In this document: positions 1 to 8,214 of the stretch, piece after piece | Layout of the letters: each line of letters begins with the position of its first letter | Position numbering within the stretch: position 1 is the stretch's first letter | Source: Aliikangiella sp. G2MR2-5 | GTDB lineage: Bacteria > Pseudomonadota > Gammaproteobacteria > Enterobacterales > Kangiellaceae | Reading direction: 5' to 3' | Length of the DNA: 64,000 bases | NCBI RefSeq assembly: GCF_015687155.1 | Contig: NZ_JADPQF010000005.1 | Coordinates: forward strand, 248,001-312,000 | The notes under the pieces: generated by a model | Databases searched by the model: none | Seen by the model: the letters and a program-made list of their open reading frames with translations, nothing else | Told to the model about the DNA's origin: nothing | Translations under genes and position numbers: made by a program

Positions 1-362
1 GTGACAAATGCAGCGTAAAGCAAAGTAATTTTTGCACCGAAAGTGACCCAGAAAAGTGTGATGATAAAAGGATTGAGTAAAGGGCTTGTAAAGAGAAACG
101 CCATAATTGGTCCGAATGCCGCCCTGGCCTGAATCAGTCCGATTGTCATTGGCAAAGTTGAGCAACTACAAAATGGTGTTATCGCTCCCAAGCCCACGGC
201 GACACTGTAGCCGCGGTTACCGCTCAATAATGTTTTAATCTTGTGAGCCGGTAGCTTGTGGTTAATCCAGGCGACAAAGAAACTAATTAAAATAAAGAGC
301 ACTGCGAGTTCGCTGAATACGAATAGAAAAAAATTGACTGCTTCGTTGAGTGATTGTGACAT
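1..362 (-). CDS. ArsP-like permease, N-terminal part (cut by window edge)
   Basis: I translated this from the minus strand; it starts with ATG at 362 and runs off the left edge, giving about 120 residues. It begins MSQSLNEAVNFF, followed by a membrane helix, then a segment containing the motif TPFCSCSTLP, and further hydrophobic helices. That CSC motif is a hallmark of the PF03773 permease family, which includes ArsP, an efflux permease for methylated trivalent arsenicals. Adjacent to it and divergently transcribed is an ArsR-type regulator gene carrying a Cys-Cys pair, which fits a thiol-reactive metalloid or similar substrate. The substrate itself cannot be read from the sequence. Family assignment is fairly sure; arsenic specificity is inference from motif plus neighbour. 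Confidence 0.75.
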   Translation of the reverse strand, partial: MSQSLNEAVNFFLFVFSELAVLFILISFFVAWINHKLPAHKIKTLLSGNRGYSVAVGLGAITPFCSCSTLPMTIGLIQARAAFGPIMAFLFTSPLLNPFIITLFWVTFGAKITLLYAAFV

Positions 363-402
363 TTAGGGTCTCCCGATTGAGGGTCATCAGTATAAATAAA
401 AT

Positions 403-451
403 CTATATTTCCAGAATTGTCGAAATATTATATTTCCAGTATTATCGAAAT
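403..451. promoter_or_regulatory. Two direct copies of a dyad, likely ArsR operator
   Basis: The divergent intergenic region holds two 22-bp copies (405-426 and 430-451) that differ at few positions and start exactly 25 bp apart. Each copy has dyad ends ATTTC and GAAAT separated by ten or so bases. ArsR/SmtB dimers bind AT-rich 12-2-12-like dyads, so tandem operators between the permease and the regulator gene would let one repressor control both genes. A further pair of CGAAACTAT direct repeats lies just downstream (474-493). Confidence 0.6.
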
Positions 452-513
452 GTCAAATATCAAGTATTGATCACCGAAACTATCGAAACTATTTCCTGAT
501 TGGTTGGAGTTGT

Positions 514-849
514 ATGAAAGCGCTAAATTCACCTGAAGTAACTCAAGTTGAGTCCATTGCTGCGCGGATCGCTGAGTTGGGTCATCCCACCCGGCTTTTA
601 ATTTTTAAACATTTGGTTAAGGCCGGTGAAAGTGGCGCACCGGTTGGTGAGATTCAACAGGAACTTGGTATTCCGGCATCAACTTTGTCCCATCATATTG
701 CCAAGCTGGTTAAAGTGGACCTAATCAAACAGGTAAGAGAGAGCAGAACGCTTTATTGTCTTCCTCGTTTTGACTCACTTTTAGCTGTAATTAATTTTCT
801 ACAGGAAGAGTGCTGTATTAATGAAAAGTGTGGTGGTAAAAGGTCTTAA
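514..849 (+). CDS. ArsR-family winged-helix repressor
   Basis: 111 residues, the usual length for ArsR/SmtB regulators. The core reads as a winged helix: residues 15-35 (AARIAELGHPTRLLIFKHL) are the typical N-terminal helix, and residues 44-66 with STLSHHIAKL form the recognition helix. The classic ELCVCDL metal site in the alpha3 helix is absent. Instead there is a C-terminal cluster C100, C101 and C106, resembling in type the C-terminal Cys-Cys/Cys As(III) site of the Acidithiobacillus ferrooxidans ArsR, plus C82. It sits divergent to a permease of the ArsP family with two dyads between them. I infer a thiol-sensing repressor of that permease; the true ligand (arsenical, other metalloid, oxidant) is unknown. 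Confidence 0.85.
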   Translation: MKALNSPEVTQVESIAARIAELGHPTRLLIFKHLVKAGESGAPVGEIQQELGIPASTLSHHIAKLVKVDLIKQVRESRTLYCLPRFDSLLAVINFLQEECCINEKCGGKRS

Positions 850-1055
850 TATCCTTTGAGTACAAAGCAGTTAAAATAACCAGCTAAAATACCAAATCCT
901 GATCATTTTTACTGATTTGCCTAGCGGAAAGAGCAGTAAACGACCAATTTTCGAAATTAACAATTAAGTCGTTATTAATCAAATAGATATTGGGTTTTTA
1001 GGGAATAAATATCGCCTGCAAAACTGACTTTTATCTGGCTTTCGAGTTATTTTTC

Positions 1056-1083
1056 TTGATATTTGTTGAAAATAGCGTATAAA
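1056..1083 (+). promoter_or_regulatory. Predicted sigma-70 promoter for the spermidine cluster
   Basis: TTGATA at 1056-1061, a 16-bp spacer and TATAAA at 1078-1083. Both boxes are near consensus. It would start transcription near 1090, giving a leader of about 120 nt before the GTG start of speD. Confidence 0.6.
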
Positions 1084-1106
1084 GCACCTTCCAAAATTTG
1101 TTGGCT

Positions 1107-1130
1107 GCTTAAAAAATAACCTTTTTAAGC
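1107..1130 (+). other. Hairpin in the speD leader
   Basis: Perfect 9-bp stem GCTTAAAAA / TTTTTAAGC with a 6-nt loop, located in the predicted 5' untranslated region of speD. No U-tract follows directly, so it is not an obvious terminator. It may influence speD mRNA stability or polyamine-responsive expression; this is only suggestive. Confidence 0.4.
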
Positions 1131-1210
1131 GGTCCGGCTGTGCGTTCAGAGGTCTTTTTAAGGTTTCCACCCTGAGCTGAGTTTAATCCTTGATTATGGG
1201 AGAATAAGAA

Positions 1211-1690
1211 GTGTTAGAGAGCTTCGACTATAATTCTGAGATTGATCCGACAGTCGCAACAGAAGCTCATTGGCCAGAGTATAACAATGTCAATGAGAAC
1301 GATGAGCGAAACGATCATTTTGTCAGACGCGACGGTAAAACATTTGCCGGTACACATATCATTATCGACCTTTGGGGCGCGTCTAATTTGGACAACCTTC
1401 AAGTAATGGAGCAGGCTTTCCGTGATTCTGTAAAAGAATGCGGTGCGACCCTGTTACATATCCATATGCATCATTTTACCCCTAATGGCGGTATTTCCGG
1501 TGTAGCGGTACTTGCTGAATCTCATATTAGTGTTCATACGTGGCCTGAGGCCGACTATGCCGCTTTTGACGTATTCATGTGCGGCGACGCTGAACCTCAT
1601 AAAGCAACCGAGATTTTACGCAAAGCCTTCTTGCCATCACGTGTTGATGTGCGTGAAATTCTTCGTGGCGAGAATATTAAGCTAAAATAA
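1211..1690 (+). CDS. speH: S-adenosylmethionine decarboxylase, prokaryotic pyruvoyl type (SpeH/SpeD1B)
   Basis: 159 residues; the GTG start has GGGAGAA placed about seven bases upstream. It makes decarboxylated AdoMet, the aminopropyl donor for spermidine. The self-cleavage site is clear: LAESHISVHTWPE at 101-113, with cleavage expected between E103 and S104 so that S104 becomes the pyruvoyl group; H109 and C124 (VFMCGD) match the processing and catalytic residues of the short bacterial class. The first 45 residues form an acidic extension beyond the core of the Thermotoga-type enzyme. It heads a co-directional run of polyamine genes, with speE starting 126 bp downstream. Often called speD in annotations; the short pyruvoyl class is speH. 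Confidence 0.95.
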   Translation: MLESFDYNSEIDPTVATEAHWPEYNNVNENDERNDHFVRRDGKTFAGTHIIIDLWGASNLDNLQVMEQAFRDSVKECGATLLHIHMHHFTPNGGISGVAVLAESHISVHTWPEADYAAFDVFMCGDAEPHKATEILRKAFLPSRVDVREILRGENIKLK

Positions 1691-1816
1691 TTGCACCTTT
1701 GATTAATTGGTCCGGGTATCTTATTGTTAGGCTATCAGCCTGACCAGGGATTTCCGGACTTTTGCTGTTTGCAATTCGAACCTGTCATCAGATTAAGAAA
1801 ATTACGGACTAGAACT

Positions 1817-2668
1817 ATGGCCAAACGATTTACCGAGACGCTTTATTCTACTTATGGGCAAAGCTATGTTATTGATGAGGTGTTATTTGAAAATCGCACC
1901 GAACATCAACATTTGATTATTTTCAAGAATGAACAGTTCGGTAACGTCATGGCACTTGATGGTGTGGTTCAGACAACAGAGAAAGATGAATTCATTTATC
2001 ATGAAATGTTAACTCATGTGCCCATGTTTGCTCATGGGGATGCCAAGCGTGTACTGATCATCGGTGGTGGAGATGGTGGCATCTTGCGTGAAGTTTTGCG
2101 CCATCCTGGAGTTGAGCACGTTACTATGGTTGAAATTGATGCTGCGGTAGTGGATATGTGCAAACAATATTTTCCTGGGCACTCAGATGGCGCATTTGAT
2201 GATCCGAGAGTCAACCTGGTAATTGCTGACGGTGTCGATTTTGTCGTGAATAATCAAGACAAGTTTGACGTTATCATTTCTGATTCTACGGATCCTGAAG
2301 GGCCCGGAGAAGTTTTGTTTACCTCTCGTTTTTATCAGGGTTGTAAGGATGCATTAAATCAAGGTGGTATTCTGGCAACACAAAATGGTGTCTGTTTTAT
2401 GCAGCTCGATGAGGTGATTACTACCTTTAATCGTTTCAACGGTATTTTCACTGATCGTTGGTTCTATGCAGCACCAGTTCCTACCTACGTTGGTGGTATT
2501 ATGACCCTTTCCTGGGGAACCGATAATCCTGAGTTAAGAAGAGCCCCTGTGGAAGTTATTCAACAGCGTTTTGATGCGGCAGGATTTAAAACTCGGTATT
2601 ATAATCCGGCACTACACGTTGCAGCTTTTGCACTACCTCAATACGTCGTTGAAGCGCTCGAAAGTTAA
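1817..2668 (+). CDS. speE: Spermidine synthase
   Basis: 283 residues from the ATG at 1817, close to the family norm (E. coli about 288). The open frame extends upstream to 1724, but the family N-terminus begins at [17 protein letters not shown], so I use the internal ATG; its ribosome site is weak. It transfers the aminopropyl group of decarboxylated AdoMet to putrescine. Visible motifs are [34 protein letters not shown], the nucleotide-binding [14 protein letters not shown], and the substrate-binding [14 protein letters not shown] with its conserved aspartates. It lies between the AdoMet decarboxylase and arginine decarboxylase genes, completing the route from arginine. Confidence 0.95.
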   Translation: MAKRFTETLYSTYGQSYVIDEVLFENRTEHQHLIIFKNEQFGNVMALDGVVQTTEKDEFIYHEMLTHVPMFAHGDAKRVLIIGGGDGGILREVLRHPGVEHVTMVEIDAAVVDMCKQYFPGHSDGAFDDPRVNLVIADGVDFVVNNQDKFDVIISDSTDPEGPGEVLFTSRFYQGCKDALNQGGILATQNGVCFMQLDEVITTFNRFNGIFTDRWFYAAPVPTYVGGIMTLSWGTDNPELRRAPVEVIQQRFDAAGFKTRYYNPALHVAAFALPQYVVEALES

Positions 2669-2788
2669 AGCCTTTTTGACGTGGGCTACTTGCGAACTAA
2701 GTGGCCCTGCAAAGTTGGCTCAAACGTGTAGTTACTTTTCTTACTTGAAAAATATTTGCACTTATTTTGCTAAATTCGGAGAGCTGAC

Positions 2789-4786
2789 TTGCTAAATCCA
2801 TCTCGAGATTTTTCCTCCAACCCGTCAGATTTTAGTGACTGGTCGGTCGATAGCGCTCGCGCGCATTATAACCTGCCTTATTGGAGCGGTGGCTTTTTTG
2901 ACCTGGATGAGGATGGTCAACTGGTTGTTCGTCCTGATCCGCTTAAAGGAGAGAAAACCTTTGCCTTATCAACAATTTGTCAGCAGTTAAAAGGCAAAGG
3001 ATTATCAACGCCTACATTATTGCGTTTCGTTGATATACTGGCATGTCGAGTTACTGCCCTTTGCGAATCCTTTAATCAGTCGATCGAAGAGCTCGAGTAC
3101 CAGGGGACTTATACCGTGTGTTACCCCATTAAGGTTAATCAGCAGCGTAGGGTGGTTGAAGGTCTGGTTAATGCCAATCGGTCTTTGGAACAGAAACAGG
3201 TAGGATTAGAAGCGGGTAGTAAGCCCGAACTTATGGCGGTCCTTGCGCTGTCCGAAAATACCAACTCGACCATTGTTTGTAATGGCTATAAAGATAAAGA
3301 GTATGTTCGTGCTGCGTTGATAGCAGAGCGGTTAGGGCATAAAGTTTATATCGTTGTTGAAAAGCTGTCTGAGCTGGAATTGGTTCTTGCAGAATCGAGC
3401 GCTATGGGTATTGAGGCGAGAATCGGTGTCCGCGCGCGTCTCGCTACCAAAGGTGAGAGTAAGTGGCAGGACTCTGGTGGTGATCATTCTAAATTTGGTC
3501 TCTCCGCCAGCCAGATGCTACGGGTGGTAGAAAGACTTAGTGCGGTGAAAAAGCTCAATATATTTCAGCTGCTTCACTTTCACCTGGGATCTCAAATTAC
3601 TTCAATCGCTGATATTCAAAACGGGTTAAGAGAGTGTTCACGTTTCTATGCGGAACTGCGTAGCCTGGGAGTTCCTATTTCCATTTTGGATATTGGTGGA
3701 GGACTCGGGGTCGATTATGAAGGGACGCAGAGTCGCAGTCACTGCTCGGTAAATTATACTTTAGCTGAATACGCTTCTAATGTTGTTGGTGCTTTTAAAC
3801 AGGTTTGTGAAGAAAATGATTTGCCGCATCCTTCGATCATTACTGAATCGGGACGAGCGCTAACTGCCCATCATGCAGTGCTGATTGCAAATGTTATCGG
3901 GGTAGAAAAAGCTAGAGAAATTCAGCTGGACGAATCCAGTGAAGCAGATCATCCTTTGATTAGTTCTTTATGGCAAATATTGAAGCGTATTGAGTCGACT
4001 CCTTATGAAACGACATCAGGCGATCTTTCTTCACCAATGGATGACTCACTCGGACGACAGTTGACAGCGGATTTTCATAGTGCAGAACACTACCTGAAAC
4101 AGGCACAAGAGATGTTTAGTCACGGCGTTGTCGGATTAAGAGAAAGAGCTCTGGCTGAACGTTTGTACCGCAATATCCTGTTTGCAGTCAAATCCCGGTT
4201 ACATGAAACCGAGCCAGGACATGCAGAAACTATAGCGCAACTAGAGAGCAAGCTAGCCAGTAAATTTTTTGTGAACTTTTCTGTTTTTCAGTCATTGCCT
4301 GATGCATGGGCTATTGATCAAATTTTTCCAATTATGCCGCTTGGAGGACTTGATAAAGCACCAAGTGAAGTTGCTTTGTTGCAAGATATTACTTGTGACA
4401 GTGACGGTATGATTAAGCAATATGTCAATCGTAAAGGAATTACCCCAACCATCGATTTACCGGAATATATTGAAGGCGAAGACTACTTGCTAGGCCTTTT
4501 TCTGGTTGGCGCATACCAGGAAATTCTGGGCGATATGCATAACCTTTTTGGAGACACTCATACTGTCGATCTCAAACTTGATGAGGAAGGAGAGCTTCGT
4601 ATCATTGCCACAGAATCGGGTGATAGTGTTGAAGAGTTGCTTGACTATGTTGACTTTGGTGCGAAATCGTTACTGGAGTCTTATAAGCGTCAGTTAAAAG
4701 AAAGTGATATAGAACAGTCGATACAACGTCAGTACCTTGCTGAACTTCGACAAGGGATCTATGGTTATTGTTATCTGGAAGAGTAG
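2789..4786 (+). CDS. speA: Biosynthetic arginine decarboxylase
   Basis: 665 residues, matching the large biosynthetic SpeA (E. coli 658). It starts at TTG 2789, which is preceded by CGGAGAG at good spacing. It decarboxylates arginine to agmatine using PLP. The fold-III alanine-racemase-like barrel is evident: PLP lysine K115 in TVCYPIKVNQ, VGLEAGSKPELM, HFHLGSQI, DIGGGLGVDYEG and ITESGRA. The second active-site segment DITCDSDG lies in the C-terminal beta domain. It is followed after 18 bp by agmatine deiminase, so agmatine is most likely channelled through N-carbamoylputrescine and not agmatinase (no speB is in the window). Confidence 0.96.
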   Translation: MLNPSRDFSSNPSDFSDWSVDSARAHYNLPYWSGGFFDLDEDGQLVVRPDPLKGEKTFALSTICQQLKGKGLSTPTLLRFVDILACRVTALCESFNQSIEELEYQGTYTVCYPIKVNQQRRVVEGLVNANRSLEQKQVGLEAGSKPELMAVLALSENTNSTIVCNGYKDKEYVRAALIAERLGHKVYIVVEKLSELELVLAESSAMGIEARIGVRARLATKGESKWQDSGGDHSKFGLSASQMLRVVERLSAVKKLNIFQLLHFHLGSQITSIADIQNGLRECSRFYAELRSLGVPISILDIGGGLGVDYEGTQSRSHCSVNYTLAEYASNVVGAFKQVCEENDLPHPSIITESGRALTAHHAVLIANVIGVEKAREIQLDESSEADHPLISSLWQILKRIESTPYETTSGDLSSPMDDSLGRQLTADFHSAEHYLKQAQEMFSHGVVGLRERALAERLYRNILFAVKSRLHETEPGHAETIAQLESKLASKFFVNFSVFQSLPDAWAIDQIFPIMPLGGLDKAPSEVALLQDITCDSDGMIKQYVNRKGITPTIDLPEYIEGEDYLLGLFLVGAYQEILGDMHNLFGDTHTVDLKLDEEGELRIIATESGDSVEELLDYVDFGAKSLLESYKRQLKESDIEQSIQRQYLAELRQGIYGYCYLEE

Positions 4787-4804
4787 TTAAAGAGCTTTGC
4801 TATC

Positions 4805-5791
4805 ATGACTGAATCTACTAAAAAAACACGCTGGCCTGCAGAATGGGAAGTTCACGCTGCAACCTGGATGGCTTTTCCTTGTCGAGAGGAGATCTGGTCA
4901 AACGGGGTGGATGTTGCTCAAATAAAGTTTGCAGAAGTAGCTAACACTATCAGTGAGTTTGAACCGGTAAAAATGCTAGTGAGCACTAAACATCAGGCAT
5001 TTGCTCGGCGAAAATTATCTTCTGCAATTGAAATAATCCCGACTGAACTGGATGACAGTTGGACACGAGATACTGCTCCAATCTGGGTAAAGGAAAGTGG
5101 GCTATATAAAGCATTAGATTTTACATTTAATGCCTGGGGCAACAAGTTTTCGCCTTACAGCAACGATGCATTAATTGCGAAAAACGTGGCCCGGCTTTGC
5201 AATTCTGAGCGTGAAAAAGTTGAAATGGTATTGGAGGGAGGTTCGATACATTCTAACGGCAAAGGACGTTTGCTAACGACAAAGGAATGTCTGCTCAACC
5301 CCAACAGAAATCCACAGATGTCTCAACAGGCAATAGAAAAGCAGCTAGCCGATTCTTTGGGGGTGGAAGAGGTTATCTGGTTGGAAAAAGGTATTACCGG
5401 TGATTGGGATACTGATGGACATATTGATAATATTGCCTGTTTCGTTAGTGATAAAACTATTCTGACGCAAAAGTGTTCTCGAGAAAGTGAAAACTATTCT
5501 ATCTACCAGGATAATCAGAGAATTATTTTAGATCATGGCTGTGAGCTGGTTGAAATTACTGAACCGCAAGCCCGCTATATTGATGGTGAAAGAGTTCCCC
5601 TGAGTTATATTAACTTCTACATTGCGAATGATTTGGTTTTGATTCCTCGTTTTGGTGTGAAACAGGATGACGAAGCATATAATGTAATTGCTGAACTTTT
5701 TCCTGAAAGGAAAACCATTAGCATTGATGCTAATGATATTCTTGTTGGTGGTGGCGGAATTCATTGCATTACTATGCAACAACCGGGATAA
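4805..5791 (+). CDS. aguA: Agmatine deiminase
   Basis: 328 residues. It hydrolyses agmatine to N-carbamoylputrescine and ammonia. It is a guanidine-modifying enzyme of the PPAD fold. Visible signatures are DDSWTRDTAPIWV, LEGGSIHSNGKG, GDWDTDGHIDNIACFV with the catalytic histidine, and the C-terminal nucleophile C321 in GGGGIHCITMQQP. It is shorter than the roughly 365-370 residues of many AguA proteins but all active-site segments are present. It is 18 bp after speA and 67 bp before the amidase gene, in the same direction. The short N-terminal tail is compatible with the ATG used here. Confidence 0.95.
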   Translation: MTESTKKTRWPAEWEVHAATWMAFPCREEIWSNGVDVAQIKFAEVANTISEFEPVKMLVSTKHQAFARRKLSSAIEIIPTELDDSWTRDTAPIWVKESGLYKALDFTFNAWGNKFSPYSNDALIAKNVARLCNSEREKVEMVLEGGSIHSNGKGRLLTTKECLLNPNRNPQMSQQAIEKQLADSLGVEEVIWLEKGITGDWDTDGHIDNIACFVSDKTILTQKCSRESENYSIYQDNQRIILDHGCELVEITEPQARYIDGERVPLSYINFYIANDLVLIPRFGVKQDDEAYNVIAELFPERKTISIDANDILVGGGGIHCITMQQPG

Positions 5792-5858
5792 CTTTTTTTA
5801 AGTTTAAATTTTTTTGATGCGTAATTTGAAAAATATATTTGGAATAGAGTGATAGCTC

Positions 5859-6716
5859 ATGCGAAACGTTACTTTAGCTGCAACTCAGTTTGCAGTAACC
5901 GAAAACATTGAAGAAAATATCGACCTGGCGAGTTCTCTGGTTAAGCGAGCCGCAGAACAGGGAGCACAGGTTATTCTGTTGCAAGAGCTCTTTGCCGGTT
6001 TTTACTGGTGCAAAGACCAGGATCCCAGATACTTTTCCTGGGCCGAGCCTTTTTCATCGTCAAAAATTTTGCAACATTTTTGTGGTCTGGCCAAGTCTCT
6101 CGATGTTGTTCTACCTGTTAGCTATTTTGAGAAAGCTGAAAATACTTTCTTTAACTCTCTCGCCATGATCGATGCTGACGGTACTCTCTTGGAGAATTAC
6201 CGCAAATCACATATTCCTGATGGACCGGGTTACCAGGAGAAGTTTTATTTTTCTCCAGGAGATACTGGTTTCAAAGTCTGGCAAACCCGTTATGGTCGTT
6301 TCGGTGCCGCTATATGTTGGGATCAATGGTTTCCTGAAGCTGCTAGAATAATGGCATTAAATGGAGCAGAAGCCATTTTTTATCCTACCGCAATTGGTAG
6401 TGAGCCACAGGATCCTGATTGGGATTCCAGCGGGCATTGGCAAAGAGTGATGCAAGGACATAGTGGTGCCAATATGCTACCTGTTGTAGCCTCAAACCGC
6501 ATTGGAGTGGAGAAAGGTGATAGCTGTGAGATAACCTTCTATGGTAGCTCTTTTATTACCAATGAAATGGGCGCTAAGGTCGTGGAAGCTGATCGCGAAA
6601 ACGAGAGCGTTATCTGCCATACTTTTGATCTGGATAGTCTGGCAGAACGACGAGCTTCCTGGGGACTCTTTCGCGATAGACGACCTGAGCTATACCAGCG
6701 TCTAAACTCTCTTTAA
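5859..6716 (+). CDS. aguB: N-carbamoylputrescine amidase
   Basis: 285 residues, nitrilase superfamily. It converts N-carbamoylputrescine to putrescine, CO2 and ammonia, supplying SpeE. The Glu-Lys-Cys triad is visible as E43 (LLQELFAGFYWC), K116 (YRKSHIPDG) and C153 (GAAICWDQWFPE). The segment around IFYPTAIGSEPQ and the C-terminal RRPELY are typical of this clade. Together with speH, speE, speA and aguA it completes arginine to agmatine to carbamoylputrescine to putrescine to spermidine in one locus. A wobble hairpin follows at 6745. Confidence 0.95.
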   Translation: MRNVTLAATQFAVTENIEENIDLASSLVKRAAEQGAQVILLQELFAGFYWCKDQDPRYFSWAEPFSSSKILQHFCGLAKSLDVVLPVSYFEKAENTFFNSLAMIDADGTLLENYRKSHIPDGPGYQEKFYFSPGDTGFKVWQTRYGRFGAAICWDQWFPEAARIMALNGAEAIFYPTAIGSEPQDPDWDSSGHWQRVMQGHSGANMLPVVASNRIGVEKGDSCEITFYGSSFITNEMGAKVVEADRENESVICHTFDLDSLAERRASWGLFRDRRPELYQRLNSL

Positions 6717-6744
6717 TTATTGGTTATTAGAGAACATGTTTCCG

Positions 6745-6772
6745 GGTATCTGACTTTTCAGGTACCTGATTT
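6745..6772 (+). terminator. Possible intrinsic terminator after aguB
   Basis: Stem GGTATCTGA (6745-6753) with TCAGGTACC (6758-6766), one G-U wobble, 4-nt loop, followed by TGATTTT. It is placed 28 bp after the aguB stop, where the polyamine run should end. The T-tract is short. Confidence 0.45.
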
Positions 6773-7022
6773 TCGAAGCTTGTATTTGAACTATCTCTAG
6801 AGAAAACGGCTGCTCAGTTGTTTTTTACTTTCTGTCGCTAAAAATAACGATAAAGTTTTTGTGAATTCCGTCGCACTTCTGTAGAATCTCGTGCCGAGAT
6901 TGTGGTGGATGTCCAGATTTTGTACGCAGATTTTGTATCGTTCGGAAATCTTCACCTGCCTGAATATTGTAGTAGTAAGGTTGAAGGAACAACCTGTTTG
7001 CCCAAAACTAAGGGGAATAGGT

Positions 7023-8117
7023 TTGCCCGGTCACTCTATCCAGTTTGAACATACGCTTGAAGAAGAACTACTTTCGGTAATACGTGAGCAGGAGAGATTA
7101 TCCATGCAGGATAACAACTGCCAGCTGTCCTCACGGTATTATTTTCAACTAGCCGATTTTTATCACTGTGCGAAAGACTATGACAAAGAAGCGGCTATTT
7201 TGTCTCGCTATGCAAGGTTAGATTCCATTGCGGGGGATGAGTTAATCCAGGTTTATGATCGAATTGAGCGCGCATTAAAGCTCTATGATATCAAGGTATC
7301 CGGTAGGTTGGAGTCATCTCACCTGACACTGGTTAGTGAAGACGAGCCTGTAGGAAAATTTACTATCGGCTCAGGTAGTAAAACACATTTTCGAGTAAAC
7401 CCCTCTTTGACCCCCTTCTCACAAAAAAATCACAGGGTTTTGACGGTATGCTCAGCTTATACCGGAAGAAGTGACGACGACGAAATAGCGCAAATTGCTT
7501 TGGTCCTGTTTGAGTTTAATTCGGAGAGTTCTGAAGCTAGTAGGGTACTCGATACCTATGTGGCTAACCGTACGACAAGAAAGTCGATCCCCACCAAGAC
7601 AGCAATGCAGTTTGCTCTGGTTGATAAGTCCACGAAGCGAAGTGTGCTGGATTCAGCAAAAATATTGTCTTTGTTTGAGTTGGCTGATTTTGTTGTTAGT
7701 CACAATGATGCTGAAATTGAAAGAAAACTTATTAGTTTGCATTTTCCTCAGGTGGCCGACAAACCCTGGTATTCCAGCCAGAAAGATATTCCGTGGGGTG
7801 CTCTGGGTTATGAAAACAAAAGCCTTTCTACACTCGCCAGAGCTCATGGTGAAAAGGCTGCCAGAACTTGCCTCGAGAGGGCGAGTGCAATTTGTAAGTT
7901 GGTTCAGAAATTTGAGCCTTCAGCGGAACGAACCTATCTGGAACGTCTCTATCATATGACTCCAATGCGTCCGATGGTGTGGACGCCAGAATTGTTGAAG
8001 CGAAGTAAAAATCTGACAACAAATTCTAGTTTTACTATTGCCCGGATACTCGCCTTACTCATAGGGGGTAGCGCTATTGTGACTTGTGGTTGCTATTTCA
8101 TCACCTGGCCGATATAA
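7023..8117 (+). CDS. Degenerate DnaQ-fold (3'-5' exonuclease-like) protein with C-terminal membrane anchor
   Basis: I place the start at TTG 7023, which has AAGGGG upstream; the frame stays open to 6891 but the extra residues look non-coding. This gives 364 residues. The N-terminal 90 residues are helical. Residues 142-285 follow the layout of a DEDDh exonuclease (VLTVCSAYTGRSDDDEIAQIALVLFEF, FVVSHNDAEIERK, LARAHGEKAARTCLERA), but the catalytic acids are gone: the Exo I D-x-E is C143/A145, and the Exo III histidine and aspartate positions read Ala and Glu. A hydrophobic helix (338-364) ends the protein. So it probably binds rather than cuts, or is a membrane-tethered pseudoenzyme. Function unknown; family assignment rests on pattern only. 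Confidence 0.6.
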   Translation: MPGHSIQFEHTLEEELLSVIREQERLSMQDNNCQLSSRYYFQLADFYHCAKDYDKEAAILSRYARLDSIAGDELIQVYDRIERALKLYDIKVSGRLESSHLTLVSEDEPVGKFTIGSGSKTHFRVNPSLTPFSQKNHRVLTVCSAYTGRSDDDEIAQIALVLFEFNSESSEASRVLDTYVANRTTRKSIPTKTAMQFALVDKSTKRSVLDSAKILSLFELADFVVSHNDAEIERKLISLHFPQVADKPWYSSQKDIPWGALGYENKSLSTLARAHGEKAARTCLERASAICKLVQKFEPSAERTYLERLYHMTPMRPMVWTPELLKRSKNLTTNSSFTIARILALLIGGSAIVTCGCYFITWPI

Positions 8118-8214
8118 ATATTTCAGTCAATAGCCTTCAATACTCGCTTACTGATACAATTTATCATACCAGATGAATAATGCGTTCCAGGTTTAACGCT
8201 TCTTGCTCTCCGTT

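Larger units (their letters stand above)
850..1210. other. Intergenic stretch with the speD promoter and leader
   Basis: 361 bases without a credible gene; a 63-codon minus-strand frame here is unsupported. It holds a good sigma-70-like promoter and a leader hairpin, described separately. Nothing else stands out. Confidence 0.5.

Noticed and set aside
979-1170. 63-codon minus-strand frame upstream of the AdoMet decarboxylase gene
   Set aside because: Lies over the predicted promoter and leader hairpin, has no ribosome site and is rich in Arg, Phe and Lys.
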